Assembly: GCA_902762435.1 (NCBI GenBank)
Contig: CACWOH010000004.1
Span: 1 to 64,000, forward strand
Length of the DNA stretch: 64,000 bases
Direction of reading: 5' to 3'
Source: an uncultured Bacteroidia bacterium
Lineage (GTDB): Bacteria > Bacteroidota > Bacteroidia > Bacteroidales > UBA932
The notes beneath the pieces are model-generated. The model did no database searches and had not been told where the DNA came from. It worked only from the letters and a program-made list of their open reading frames with translations. Positions within the stretch are counted from its first letter, which is position 1. The number at the start of each line of letters is the position of its first letter. Of this stretch, positions 9,094 through 17,024 are shown piece by piece. A program made the translations under genes and the position numbers.

Positions 9094-9621
9094 CTACTCC
9101 TGCTCGAGAAACTCCCGGTAATCCTGCCGGAAAATGACCTCCTCTTCGGAGGAAGCATCGATCAGCGATTCCACATACTGATTGAGGGCGGCGATGCCGG
9201 AGGCGAGCTTGCCGGAAGGTCCGGCGTTGAACCCGCCCGAATAGATGGCGTTTTCCCGGAACCGGATCCGGACGTGCCAGTCATAGCCGTCCAGCACCTC
9301 CATCCGCGGCCGGTAGGACTCCTTCAGCCGGCGCAGCCCGTATTCCGCGACCAGGGCGTCCACCCGGGCGAAGAAGTCCTCCGGTCCCGCGATCATCCGG
9401 ACCTCCGGCTCGCTGTTCCTGAGGAAAGCGATGCGCACGGCCCCGTCCGCGTCACGTTTCACCGAATAGTACTTGATCGGATACATCATCGTGCCGTTGT
9501 ACGAGTACTCATAGGACGTGGCGGGCCCGTCGGGCCGGGGGTTGGATCCGGAACTCTTGTTCCAAAGCGGGGAGCAGGACAGCAGCGGAAGCATAAAAAC
9601 AAGGGTCAAAAGGAGCTTCAT
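9094..9621 (-). CDS. Lipoprotein of unknown function
   Basis: The 175-residue protein begins with a lipoprotein signal peptide ending in LLSCS, so the cysteine near residue 16 should be lipidated. The mature part is soluble, with a tyrosine-rich start (YEYSYNGTMMYP), an IRFRENAIYSGGFN strand and an acidic C-terminus. I do not recognise a family. It is the first gene of a probable two-gene unit with the esterase-like hydrolase. Its start faces that of the ParB-fold gene across 37 bases that contain both promoters. Confidence 0.72.
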   Translation of the reverse strand: MKLLLTLVFMLPLLSCSPLWNKSSGSNPRPDGPATSYEYSYNGTMMYPIKYYSVKRDADGAVRIAFLRNSEPEVRMIAGPEDFFARVDALVAEYGLRRLKESYRPRMEVLDGYDWHVRIRFRENAIYSGGFNAGPSGKLASGIAALNQYVESLIDASSEEEVIFRQDYREFLEQE

Positions 9622-9626
9622 GCGTG

Positions 9627-9634
9627 TAAATATA
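9627..9634 (-). promoter_or_regulatory. -7-like box (TATATTTA), leaderless arrangement
   Basis: It matches TAnnTTTG except the last base. Five bases separate it from the ATG of the lipoprotein gene at 9621, so transcription would begin at or next to the start codon. Confidence 0.45.
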
Positions 9635-9645
9635 GCAAAAAAACA

Positions 9646-9653
9646 TATCTTTG
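9646..9653 (+). promoter_or_regulatory. -7 promoter box (TATCTTTG), leaderless arrangement
   Basis: A perfect -7 box five bases before the ATG at 9659. Only 11 bases separate it from the divergent -7 box at 9627-9634, so each promoter's -33 region overlaps the other's -7 region. Confidence 0.6.
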
Positions 9654-9658
9654 CCGAC

Positions 9659-10636
9659 ATGGGACCGAAAGACCGTTACCTTTCGCTGATTCATCCGTAT
9701 TGGATCCGGAAGTATGCGCTGGACCGGCAGAGCGGCGTGGTGGAACGCCTACCTGCCCGCCGGCTTCTGGTTCCGGACCACTTCGATCTCTTCGCGCGCC
9801 TGTTCTATATCCGCAACAGGAAGAACCACCGGTTTCTCGCCACAAAGGTTTACCTGGAGAGCCTGCGCTGCTTTACCCCGTTCGGGAAGGAATGGGGGCA
9901 GGAGGATGTGAAAGGGCGGTTTTTCGCCCGCCTCCGCCGGTTTGATGAGATGATTGACCACTTCTCCCGGGAAGGATTCGACAATTCGGTTTCGCTGGTC
10001 GTGCTGGGGAAAGACAATTATTTGCTGGACGGTTCCCACCGGGTGGCCGCCCTCGCGTTTTATGGGAAAGACGTCACGGTCTGCCGTTTCGATACGGTCG
10101 AGCCCGACATCTTCTGCAGTTATACGTTTTTCCTGGAAAGAGGGATGCCCCGCAGCGTGGCCGACCGGGTCGCGCTGGAAGCCCTGGACTGGCTGGACGG
10201 GATACAGGCCCGCATCGTCTGGCCGGGGGAGGCGGTTCCCGAAACCGGGCGGGAACTGCTCTATCGCCGGGATTTCCGCCTCGGCCGGCGCGCATACCGC
10301 CTCCTTCGTGCGCGTCTCGGCCTGTCAGCTCCGGAAAAAGGAACATCCGGGACGGTCTGCTTCCTGTTAAGCCAGGACTCCACCGGAACTCAGGATCCGG
10401 AAACGGTACGGCGCCAGGCGGAATGTTTCCTGACCCGCCCGGGGCGGAGCCGGTGGCTCTGCGGCGGCGGACCGGCCTTCTGGGCCACGGAACCTTTCCG
10501 GCTGCTGACGGAACGGATCCGCGCGGACTTCGCCTATCTTCGCTTCTTCTTCAGCCAACTCGACAATTCAACGCCCCTGCAACGGTTCTGGACCCGCTTC
10601 TACCGGCTGGTCAGCCGCCTTTGGAAACGCGGTTGA
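9659..10636 (+). CDS. ParB/sulfiredoxin-fold protein of unknown function
   Basis: The 325-residue protein has no signal peptide. Residues 112-135 (VVLGKDNYLLDGSHRVAAL and flanks) match the ParB/Srx-fold signature in which a glycine-histidine-arginine turn binds a nucleotide. The rest (about 150-325) is basic and aromatic and unfamiliar. It lacks the helix-turn-helix region of true ParB partition proteins, so a chromosome-segregation role is unlikely. ParB-like folds of this kind occur as kinases, CTPases and nucleases. The start is the ATG at 9659; no other in-frame ATG occurs before residue 98. Downstream it is followed by twin hairpins. Confidence 0.6.
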   Translation: MGPKDRYLSLIHPYWIRKYALDRQSGVVERLPARRLLVPDHFDLFARLFYIRNRKNHRFLATKVYLESLRCFTPFGKEWGQEDVKGRFFARLRRFDEMIDHFSREGFDNSVSLVVLGKDNYLLDGSHRVAALAFYGKDVTVCRFDTVEPDIFCSYTFFLERGMPRSVADRVALEALDWLDGIQARIVWPGEAVPETGRELLYRRDFRLGRRAYRLLRARLGLSAPEKGTSGTVCFLLSQDSTGTQDPETVRRQAECFLTRPGRSRWLCGGGPAFWATEPFRLLTERIRADFAYLRFFFSQLDNSTPLQRFWTRFYRLVSRLWKRG

Positions 10637-10734
10637 TTCCGGGCCCAGGCTCCAAATCCTCCCATTCTTCTTCGATGTAAGTCTTTTTCGGGGATAACAA
10701 TCCATTAAGCAACTTTTTTTGCAAAAGAGACTGT

Positions 10735-10815
10735 TGTCAATGTCCGTCATTTCCGGACATTGACAGCAAAAACAGCCCGAAATGTAGTCAATGTCCTCCG
10801 CAGCGGGACATTGAC
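10735..10815. repeat. Two adjacent hairpins sharing one arm sequence
   Basis: Hairpin A has perfect 12-bp arms (10735-10746 and 10754-10765) with a 7-base loop. Hairpin B has perfect 10-bp arms (10787-10796 and 10806-10815) with a 9-base loop. Both use the same arm core, GTCAATGTCC, so four copies occur in alternating orientation. They lie between the convergent ParB-fold gene and the tRNA gene. No T-run follows either one directly. Confidence 0.85.
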
Positions 10816-10856
10816 GACACTTATCAAGCATATTGAGGGCTGGTAAGCCGTAAAAC

Positions 10857-10890
10857 AAAAATCAGAGACTCTCGTAAGTCTCTGATTTTC
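10857..10890 (-). terminator. Rho-independent terminator after tRNA-Val
   Basis: On the minus strand the stem (arms 10887-10878 and 10869-10860, ten perfect pairs, 8-base loop) is followed by TTTTTGTTTT. It lies seven bases past the tRNA 3' end. Confidence 0.85.
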
Positions 10891-10896
10891 ATTTAG

Positions 10897-10971
10897 TGAG
10901 GCTTAGCAGATTTGAACTGCTGACCTCTTGCCTGTCAAGCAAGCGCTCTGAACCAACTGAGCTAAAGCCTC
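10897..10971 (-). tRNA. tRNA-Val (anticodon GAC)
   Basis: The 75-base gene folds into a full cloverleaf: acceptor arms GAGGCTT/AAGCCTC, a D arm GCTC/GAGC, an anticodon stem CTTGC/GCAAG with loop TTGACAG, a 5-base variable region and a T arm AGCAG/CTGCT with loop TTCAAAT. The anticodon is GAC, for valine. The discriminator is A, and CCA is not encoded. A terminator follows directly. The REP-like tandem repeat and the DUF4230 operon lie upstream on the same strand. Confidence 0.95.
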
Positions 10972-11053
10972 GTTTGGGACTGCAAAGATACAACTTTTTT
11001 CGAATATCCAAAACCTTAAAGGAGATTCTCCGGTCAAGCCGGGAAAAGACAGG

Positions 11054-11130
11054 ATCCTTCGACAAGCTCAGGATGACAGACAAGCTCTGGATGACAGACA
11101 AGCTCAGGATGACAGACAAGCTCTGGATCC
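11054..11130. repeat. REP-like unit with 18-bp tandem repeat
   Basis: The core GACAAGCTCWGGATGACA starts at 11061, 11079, 11097 and 11115, an exact 18-base period; the last copy is incomplete. The first copy lies inside a 24-base sequence (11054-11077) that recurs with one mismatch inside dapF at 17498-17521. The array ends just before the stop of the second DUF4230 gene (stop at 11132). Confidence 0.88.
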
Positions 11131-11131
11131 G

Positions 11132-11779
11132 TCACCTGCCACCCTGCTCCAATGGACGGAAGACGAGGTCGCGGCGCGGCGTCAGGACGACGGCGCGGTA
11201 GCCCAGCGTGGACAGGAGGCGTTCCAGCGACGCCGTGCCGGCGGCTTCCGCCTGGTCCAGGATCCCGGCCTGGACGGCGTCGGCGCGCAGCCGCTGCTTC
11301 GCCTGCAGGATGATCCCCACCGTTTCCTCGTGGGTGCGGTGCCCCGCAAAATGCTCATAATCAGCCGGATTGATAATCACGTCGAGCACGGAGACGGGCG
11401 GCAGGTTCACATAGAGCGTGTCCCGGGAGACCGTGATGTCTTCCGGCTGCATCTTCGTCAGGTCGTAGCCCGCCCGGACGCGCCCTTTGCAGATGATCAC
11501 GAAATCGCCCGAGCCCGTGATCCGGCGGATGCCTTCCTCTTTCCGGAGGAAAGCCAGCGGCGAGTCGTCCCGGTCCGTGATCACCAGTTCCTCGTAGAAG
11601 CCCGCGCTGCTCAGTTCGCCGATGCGGTGCACTTCCTCGACGACGGCAGCCGTCGTCTCCACCTGCACGCCCCGGGCGCGACGCTTCGGATTGCGCAGCC
11701 ACAGGCCGAGCAGCAGACCCACGATCAGGATCAGCAGCGCGGCGAGTGCGAAGTTGCGGATGCGGTCGAGACGGTTCAT
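11132..11779 (-). CDS. DUF4230 protein with membrane anchor
   Basis: The 215-residue protein has one N-terminal transmembrane helix (about 11-27) and a soluble domain that resembles DUF4230, with the motif GSGDFVIICKGRVRAGYDLTKM followed by a beta-rich VSRDTLYVNLPPVSVLDV segment. DUF4230 has no known function. The anchor orientation suggests that the soluble domain is outside the cytoplasm. The gene overlaps the preceding DUF4230 gene by four bases (ATGA) and is the last gene of the four-gene dynamin operon. Confidence 0.8.
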   Translation of the reverse strand: MNRLDRIRNFALAALLILIVGLLLGLWLRNPKRRARGVQVETTAAVVEEVHRIGELSSAGFYEELVITDRDDSPLAFLRKEEGIRRITGSGDFVIICKGRVRAGYDLTKMQPEDITVSRDTLYVNLPPVSVLDVIINPADYEHFAGHRTHEETVGIILQAKQRLRADAVQAGILDQAEAAGTASLERLLSTLGYRAVVLTPRRDLVFRPLEQGGR

Positions 11780-12339
11780 TCGAAATTGATCTGGATGTTT
11801 TCAAAACCCATCTGGGTAAGCATCGAGCGGAAGAACTCCTCGGCGTTCGCCTCGGCTTCCGTGAGGATGCCCAGCTTCGGCAGGTCGCGCACGATCTCGC
11901 GTTCGCCCTGCTTCAGCAGCGCCTGGCGCTCCCGGTCGTCAAAGTGCGAGCGGAAGCCCGTAACGTCTTCATACTCAAGCCGGATCAGCTCCGGCGGAAT
12001 ATTGATGGACAGGACGACGGCGTGCGGAAGGACCATCGAAACGGAGCGTTCCTCCTCATCCACCACGATCCGGTCCAAGGGAATCGCATCCAGGCGGATG
12101 CCCGCCTTCAGCCGGGCGGTGCAGGAGAAGAGGATGCGGCGGTTGCCGATCTTGAACCACTCGCCCTCGTCGCGTGCCTTCACGGCCTTGCGCACGGTGT
12201 ACTCCACGGTACCCAGATCGGCGGTCCGGCTGAGCATCGAGATACGCTCCAGCAGGCGGTCCTCCAGCGACGCCCTGCGCGAGCAGGCGGGCGGCAGGAT
12301 CAGCAGCAGCGCAAACAGGAGGACGGGCAGCTTTCTCAT
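11776..12339 (-). CDS. DUF4230 lipoprotein
   Basis: This 187-residue paralogue of the downstream gene carries a lipoprotein signal peptide ending in LPPACS instead of a transmembrane anchor. The core motif appears as RILFSCTARLKAGIRLDAI, followed by SVSMVLPHAVVLSINI. The mature chain is rich in charged residues towards its C-terminus. It overlaps the DUF697-like gene upstream and the other DUF4230 gene downstream by four bases each, so translation of all three is probably coupled. Two DUF4230 proteins with different membrane anchors in one operon suggest a complex at the envelope; this is inference. Confidence 0.8.
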   Translation of the reverse strand: MRKLPVLLFALLLILPPACSRRASLEDRLLERISMLSRTADLGTVEYTVRKAVKARDEGEWFKIGNRRILFSCTARLKAGIRLDAIPLDRIVVDEEERSVSMVLPHAVVLSINIPPELIRLEYEDVTGFRSHFDDRERQALLKQGEREIVRDLPKLGILTEAEANAEEFFRSMLTQMGFENIQINFE

Positions 12340-13334
12340 GGGGCGGTTTCGGCGGGGACCTGGGCGGGAACAGCCTGTGGCTCAGCCGGTTCGCCGTTCA
12401 CCCAGGCGGTGATCTTCTCCCCCATCGCAGACAGCCCGGCGATGGTGGTGTCCTTCGACAGGACCAGGAAGGACTTAACGGCGTCAATCATCGCCTGGCG
12501 GCGCACCTTGGCCCCGGCCTTGCCGGACAGGGCGGCGGCGCCGTCGCGCAGGCACGCCAGGGTCACGTGACCGATGCGCAGCGACAGCAGGGTGTTGAAG
12601 GTGCCGTCGGCGAGCGACTTGGTGATCGTCCCCATCAGCGGGATGTTCGACAGGGCCTTCAGGTGCAGCATCTCCGGGTCCACCTCGATCTTGTCCAGGG
12701 TGTCGGAGAGGTAGTAGCTGAACAGGGACGTGGCGAGGATGCGCGCGTACAGCTTGCAGAGCTGCCCCCAGGAGGGCCGGTAGCCCGAGCAGCGGATCAC
12801 GTCCGAGATCATCCGGCAGTTGATCACCAGCGAGGTCACGGCGTCGATCGTGCCCGTCTGCGAGACCGTGGTCACGAGGAAAACGGTCTTCGCCCACTGG
12901 AAGATATGCGCCTGCGCCTTGTCGAAACGGCGGTCGAGCTCCTTCCCGATGATGGCGCGCAACTCCGTGATATCGTAGTAGTTGTCCACCTCGGCGAGGA
13001 GTTCCTTCCGGCGCACGGCGGCCTCTTCGGGCGGCAGGTCGCCGAGGTTGTCGGCGAGCGACAGGGCGAACGCCTTCAGTTCGCCGCGCAGCTGGGGCGT
13101 GTCCTCCGCGGCGGAGTCCACCGAGAGTTTCGGGAAGGGCTTGGCCAGGAAGATCCTGCAGGTGGGGATGACCACCAGCCACACCAGGACGGCCAGCAGG
13201 ATCCCGTAAAAGGCCCAGGCAAGCACGGGCGTGGCCGCGGCGAGCTTGTCTCCGATGGTGATGACGCCCCCGGCCAGCACGATCAGCAGGAACAGCGCCA
13301 GCGCGATTACCAGGGCGAGCAGGGACTCTTTCAT
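12336..13334 (-). CDS. DUF697/YcjF-like membrane protein
   Basis: The 332-residue protein begins with two transmembrane helices (about 5-27 and 36-58), then a charged segment, then an amphipathic region (about 155-300) that resembles DUF697, the domain found in YcjF-type proteins that partner GTPases. Motifs include FQWAKTVFLVTTVSQTGTIDA and LCKLYARILATSLFSYYLSD. The C-terminus is an Ala/Pro/Glu-rich tail. It starts one base after the stop of the dynamin-like gene. A role as membrane partner of that GTPase is inferred from order and family precedent. Confidence 0.65.
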   Translation of the reverse strand: MKESLLALVIALALFLLIVLAGGVITIGDKLAAATPVLAWAFYGILLAVLVWLVVIPTCRIFLAKPFPKLSVDSAAEDTPQLRGELKAFALSLADNLGDLPPEEAAVRRKELLAEVDNYYDITELRAIIGKELDRRFDKAQAHIFQWAKTVFLVTTVSQTGTIDAVTSLVINCRMISDVIRCSGYRPSWGQLCKLYARILATSLFSYYLSDTLDKIEVDPEMLHLKALSNIPLMGTITKSLADGTFNTLLSLRIGHVTLACLRDGAAALSGKAGAKVRRQAMIDAVKSFLVLSKDTTIAGLSAMGEKITAWVNGEPAEPQAVPAQVPAETAP

Positions 13335-13335
13335 A

Positions 13336-15099
13336 TCAGATAATGATGTCTTTCAATTGCTTGAGCAGCGCTTCGAGCGTCTGGAGCTGCGCCTCTTCGC
13401 CGGGGGCGAGCATCGGCTCCATCCGGGCGGTGAAGCGGTCGCGGATCTGCCCGAGGTAGCCCGCCTCGATCCTTTCGATCTCGGCGGAGAGCAGCCGCTT
13501 GAGGTTCTGGATGGTGCGGTTGTCCGGGTCGCCGTAGAAATAATGCTCCATGTTGGCGACGGACTCGCGCACCGCCTCCGCCTTCAGCGGGAAGAGGGAC
13601 GGGCGCATGAAGCGCTTGACGCGCTCTTCGGGCACGCCCCGCTCGCTCTCGGCCCGGACGACGGTCAGCGGATCCATCGGGGCGAGCGGTTCGCCCAGGG
13701 CGGCGTTCACCTCGTCGAGACTGTCGCGCAGGCGGTCGCTGAACAGGCGCAGCAGCCTGCCGGTGAGCTTTTCGTCCACGTCGAAGAGGAAGGAGGCGAG
13801 GATTTCCTTGAGCAGGTCCAGGCACTCCCGCTTGGTCATCGACTTGTTGACCATGCTCTTGGCGAGGGTCTTGAACAGCGAGCGGTCGGCATCTTCCGAA
13901 ATGTTGCCGATGATCTCGTCGTAATCCGCCTGCGTGAGGCCCAGCTTCTTGTCCAGCTGGTCGATATAGGCCCGGAGCGTCTCGCGGTCGCGCCGCTTCG
14001 CGTCCAGTTCCCTCGTACGGTCGGAGATCTTGCGCACCAGGTCGTCGCGGAGCTTGTCCGTCCGCTCCAGGCAGCGCTCCAGGCGCTGGCTGCCGATCCG
14101 CGTGGTGATCTTGTCGTAGAGCCGGTCCTCCACGGCCTGGAAATCCTTCCAGGCCTGCTCCAGCTCCGCTTCCGTGCCGGGCCGGCCGGTCCCTTTGATA
14201 TAGTCGGTGACCATCCCGAGGTTGATGCAGCTAACGTAGTCCGGCTCGATGTTGAAGCCCTTGCGCTTGATCTCCTCGTACTCGCTGCGGCTCTGCCGCT
14301 CCACCTCGGCGCGGCGCGCCTCGTCTCCCTGCCACCACGCGGCATCGAAGATGTTGTGGATCAGGTACACGGGCACGGAGCCGTTGTATTCGCGGAGTTT
14401 GTCGAGGTACTCGTTGGAGGTGACGTTGAAGGCGGACACCGAACTGTGTACGAACAGGATTAGGTCCACCCGCCGGGACATCGCGTCGTAGAGCGGGCCG
14501 GACAGGTTGATGCGGTTGCCGTCGAAACCGGGCATGTCCGCCAGGAAAACCTTGCCGCCGTCCGCGCCCGCGAGCATCTTGCCGCCGGGCGTGGTGATGG
14601 CCGTGATGATGGAATTGTCCTGCCGGGTGTAGGAGGGGGCGATGTAGTTTTCGATGTTCTCGTCGCTGAGCGGATAGCTCTCGCGCGTCAGGTGTTCGCG
14701 CAGTTCCGCATCGTCGTCGATGATGCCGCGCAACTTGTCGATGATCAGGTCCAGGTCCTTCTCCTTGCGGGCTTCGTCCTTCGAGGAGTAGATCTCGATG
14801 GCCGGCTCGGCCCCGGGGTCCACGCTGGAGATGATGGTCGGCCGGAGCGTGCACTCCAGCTTGTCCGTCGGGCTGACGTATCTGTGGGCCAGCAGGTTGA
14901 CCAGCGTCGATTTGCCGGACTTGACGGGCCCGACCACCAGCATGATGAAGGATCCGTAGCGGTATTCCTGCGAGCGGCGCCACAGCCGCTGGAGCCCGGC
15001 GGTGATCTCCTCGTCGTCCAGCCGGGGCGCAAAACCGTCGTACAGCTCCTTCAGCAGCGCCGAAATCGTATCGAGCTTCTTTTCGTTGATGTTCGCCAT
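13336..15099 (-). CDS. Dynamin-like GTPase
   Basis: The 587-residue protein has a P-loop GPVKSGKST at 57-65, a G3 motif DMPG at 188-191 and a G4-like HNIFD at 248-252, in the spacing seen in bacterial dynamin-like proteins. The region after 330 is predicted to be long, charged helices (RTDKLRDDLVRKISDRTREL onward), like the stalk of dynamins. There is no transmembrane segment. Such proteins bind and remodel membranes or support envelope stress tolerance. It is the first gene of a four-gene unit with a DUF697-like and two DUF4230 membrane proteins. Confidence 0.78.
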   Translation of the reverse strand: MANINEKKLDTISALLKELYDGFAPRLDDEEITAGLQRLWRRSQEYRYGSFIMLVVGPVKSGKSTLVNLLAHRYVSPTDKLECTLRPTIISSVDPGAEPAIEIYSSKDEARKEKDLDLIIDKLRGIIDDDAELREHLTRESYPLSDENIENYIAPSYTRQDNSIITAITTPGGKMLAGADGGKVFLADMPGFDGNRINLSGPLYDAMSRRVDLILFVHSSVSAFNVTSNEYLDKLREYNGSVPVYLIHNIFDAAWWQGDEARRAEVERQSRSEYEEIKRKGFNIEPDYVSCINLGMVTDYIKGTGRPGTEAELEQAWKDFQAVEDRLYDKITTRIGSQRLERCLERTDKLRDDLVRKISDRTRELDAKRRDRETLRAYIDQLDKKLGLTQADYDEIIGNISEDADRSLFKTLAKSMVNKSMTKRECLDLLKEILASFLFDVDEKLTGRLLRLFSDRLRDSLDEVNAALGEPLAPMDPLTVVRAESERGVPEERVKRFMRPSLFPLKAEAVRESVANMEHYFYGDPDNRTIQNLKRLLSAEIERIEAGYLGQIRDRFTARMEPMLAPGEEAQLQTLEALLKQLKDIII

Positions 15100-15104
15100 A
15101 ATGT

Positions 15105-15111
15105 GTCAAAT
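15105..15111 (-). promoter_or_regulatory. Possible promoter of the dynamin operon
   Basis: On the minus strand TTTG, 20 bases and TAATTTG are seen. The -7 element is one base shorter than TAnnTTTG. It ends about five bases before the ATG at 15099. Confidence 0.35.
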
Positions 15112-15156
15112 TAGAAAAAACGACGGTTATTTCCAAATTTGGCGGCAGACGCGGGC

Positions 15157-15882
15157 CTATTCCTTGCCGGACCAGTAGCTGAGGGAGCGGATCTCCTGCT
15201 TCACCTGGGTAGAGGTTTCCTTTTCGTCTTCGGCGCCTTCCTCGTAGCTTTCGGTGACGACGGTCGCCGCCCGCTTGGTCCAGTTGCCCCGGGCGTCGAA
15301 GTCGAGATACTCATAGGTGATGACGGAGTTCTCGTTGTAGCCTTCGTCGTAGCTGTTCGTCGTGACCTTGGCCGGCCAGAGTTTGTTGCCGTCGTAGGTA
15401 TAGGTCGTGGTCGTCCCCCACTCCCAGCCGGAGTAGGTTTCCGTGGCCACACGCCCCTGGGCGTCGTAGTCGTAGGTCACGCGGCAGTAGTTCATGACGT
15501 CGAAATCGTCGAAATCCTCTTCGGGGATCTCCGTGTTGTCGAAGGATGCCAGGCGTCCGGAAGCATCTCGGGTCACTTTGACATAGTCGGAATAGGGGCC
15601 GGCGTAGCTGCCGTCGGCTTTGTATTCATAGACATTGCCGTAGCCGTCGAGGGTCACGCGCCCCTGCTCGTCGAAAGCCAGCACCGGCTCCTCTTCCCCC
15701 ACCCAAGACTCCTCGTCGGGCGCGTCGGGAAGCGTCACGACGGAAGAAAGGACCTCCTTGACGTCGCCCGTCAGGCCGAAGGTGCGGGCGTCCGCCGGGT
15801 CGTAGTTTCCATTCCCGTTTCCGGTGCCGCGGCAGCCGGCCAGGGCAAGTACGGAAAGCAGTGCGATAAACAGTCTTTTCAT
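15157..15882 (-). CDS. Lipoprotein with YD-like repeats
   Basis: The 241-residue protein has a lipoprotein signal peptide (LALAGCRG) and a beta-rich mature chain with tyrosine-aspartate repeats of the RHS/YD type, such as YGNVYEYKADGSY, VTYDYDAQGRVATETYSG and TYTYDGNKL. Short single-domain proteins of this kind are common and uncharacterised in Bacteroidales. The ATG at 15882 is chosen; one two codons upstream (15888) is equally open. It lies 17 bases after the aminotransferase gene and may be the last gene of the dap cluster transcript. Confidence 0.72.
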   Translation of the reverse strand: MKRLFIALLSVLALAGCRGTGNGNGNYDPADARTFGLTGDVKEVLSSVVTLPDAPDEESWVGEEEPVLAFDEQGRVTLDGYGNVYEYKADGSYAGPYSDYVKVTRDASGRLASFDNTEIPEEDFDDFDVMNYCRVTYDYDAQGRVATETYSGWEWGTTTTYTYDGNKLWPAKVTTNSYDEGYNENSVITYEYLDFDARGNWTKRAATVVTESYEEGAEDEKETSTQVKQEIRSLSYWSGKE

Positions 15883-15899
15883 ATGCATTCTGAATTTGT

Positions 15900-17024
15900 T
15901 CAATGATTCTTGATAACCTCCGCCAGAAGCTGCACGCCGGCTTCCATCCGGGAGGCGTCCAGGAAGGAGAAGTTCATCCGCATCGTGTTGCGGTGCGAGC
16001 CGTCCGGATAGAAGAACGAGCCCGCCACATAGGCCACGCCCGCGGACAGGGCGCGGTCGTACAAGGCCACCGTGTCGAAACCATCCGGCAGCGTCAGGAA
16101 CAGGAACAGGCCGCCCTCCGGATGCGTCCAGGACACCCCTTCCGGCATATATTTCTCCAGCAGGGACAGCATCTTGTCCCGCTTGGCGCGGTACAGCGCG
16201 ATGCTTTTCTGCAGGTTGGCGTCCAGCGCACCGCTGCCCATGAACTCCGCGGCCATATACTGGTCGAAGACGGGCGGGCACAGGTCCAGCGACTGCTTGC
16301 AGACGTAGATCTGCTCCAGCAGCGGCCCGGGCCCCAGGATCCAGCCCAGGCGGAAACCCGGCGCGAAAATCTTGGAGAAGCTGCCCAGGTGCAGGGTCCT
16401 TTCGGGCGCAAGGGAGTAGAGGGTGGGCACCGGCTCGCCGCTGTAACGCAGCTCCCGGTACGGGCTGTCCTCCACGATCAGGAAGTCCCGCTCCCGTGCC
16501 AGGGCGACGAGGTTTTCCCGCTGCTCCAGGCTCATCGTCTCCCCGCTCGGATTCTGGAAATCCGGGATCACGTAGCAGAACTTCGGCTTCTTGCCGCCGG
16601 GGTTGTCCAGCGTGCGGATCTCGGCCCGGTAGGACTTGAACGACTGCAGGGCACCCAGATAGGTGGGCGCGGTGGTGAGGATGACGTCGCCGGGATTGAC
16701 GAACACGCGCGTGCACACGTCGATCCCCTGCTGCGACGAGGTCGTGATCTGGACGTTCTCCACCGGGACGCCGTAGCGCTTCGCGATTACCTCGCGAAGC
16801 TCCGGCACACCCTGCGTCGCCCCGTACTGGAGCGCCTTGGCGCCGTATTTTTCCAGCACCCGGGCAGACAGGCTCCGGACCTCGTCCAACGGGAACGTGG
16901 ACGCGTCGGGATAGCCGCCCGCGAAGGAATAAATGGACGCGAGGTCCACCTTCTTGAAGATCTCGCGCACCGGGGAGCGCATGAATGCGCCTACGTCCTC
17001 TGAAAAGAAATCTCCGTAATTCAT
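15900..17024 (-). CDS. PLP-dependent class I/II aminotransferase
   Basis: The 374-residue protein is a fold-type I aminotransferase of the 2-aminoadipate/MocR-like branch. The PLP lysine is K218 in GSFSKIFAPGFRLGW; N158 (FQNPSG) and D186 (VEDSPY) are the other PLP contacts. Its start overlaps the dapF stop by four bases. The cluster supplies every dedicated succinylase-route enzyme from DapA to DapF except the N-succinyl-diaminopimelate aminotransferase, so this enzyme may fill that step (DapC role). That is inferred from context; substrate residues were not tested. Confidence 0.82.
   Translation of the reverse strand: MNYGDFFSEDVGAFMRSPVREIFKKVDLASIYSFAGGYPDASTFPLDEVRSLSARVLEKYGAKALQYGATQGVPELREVIAKRYGVPVENVQITTSSQQGIDVCTRVFVNPGDVILTTAPTYLGALQSFKSYRAEIRTLDNPGGKKPKFCYVIPDFQNPSGETMSLEQRENLVALARERDFLIVEDSPYRELRYSGEPVPTLYSLAPERTLHLGSFSKIFAPGFRLGWILGPGPLLEQIYVCKQSLDLCPPVFDQYMAAEFMGSGALDANLQKSIALYRAKRDKMLSLLEKYMPEGVSWTHPEGGLFLFLTLPDGFDTVALYDRALSAGVAYVAGSFFYPDGSHRNTMRMNFSFLDASRMEAGVQLLAEVIKNH

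Noticed and set aside
10889-11119. Small frame through the tRNA gene
   Set aside because: The translated part is a usual tRNA-derived artefact, and the tRNA fold explains the sequence.
10735-11130. Possible CRISPR array
   Set aside because: The repeats are an inverted pair and an 18-bp direct tandem without spacers. No cas gene is present.
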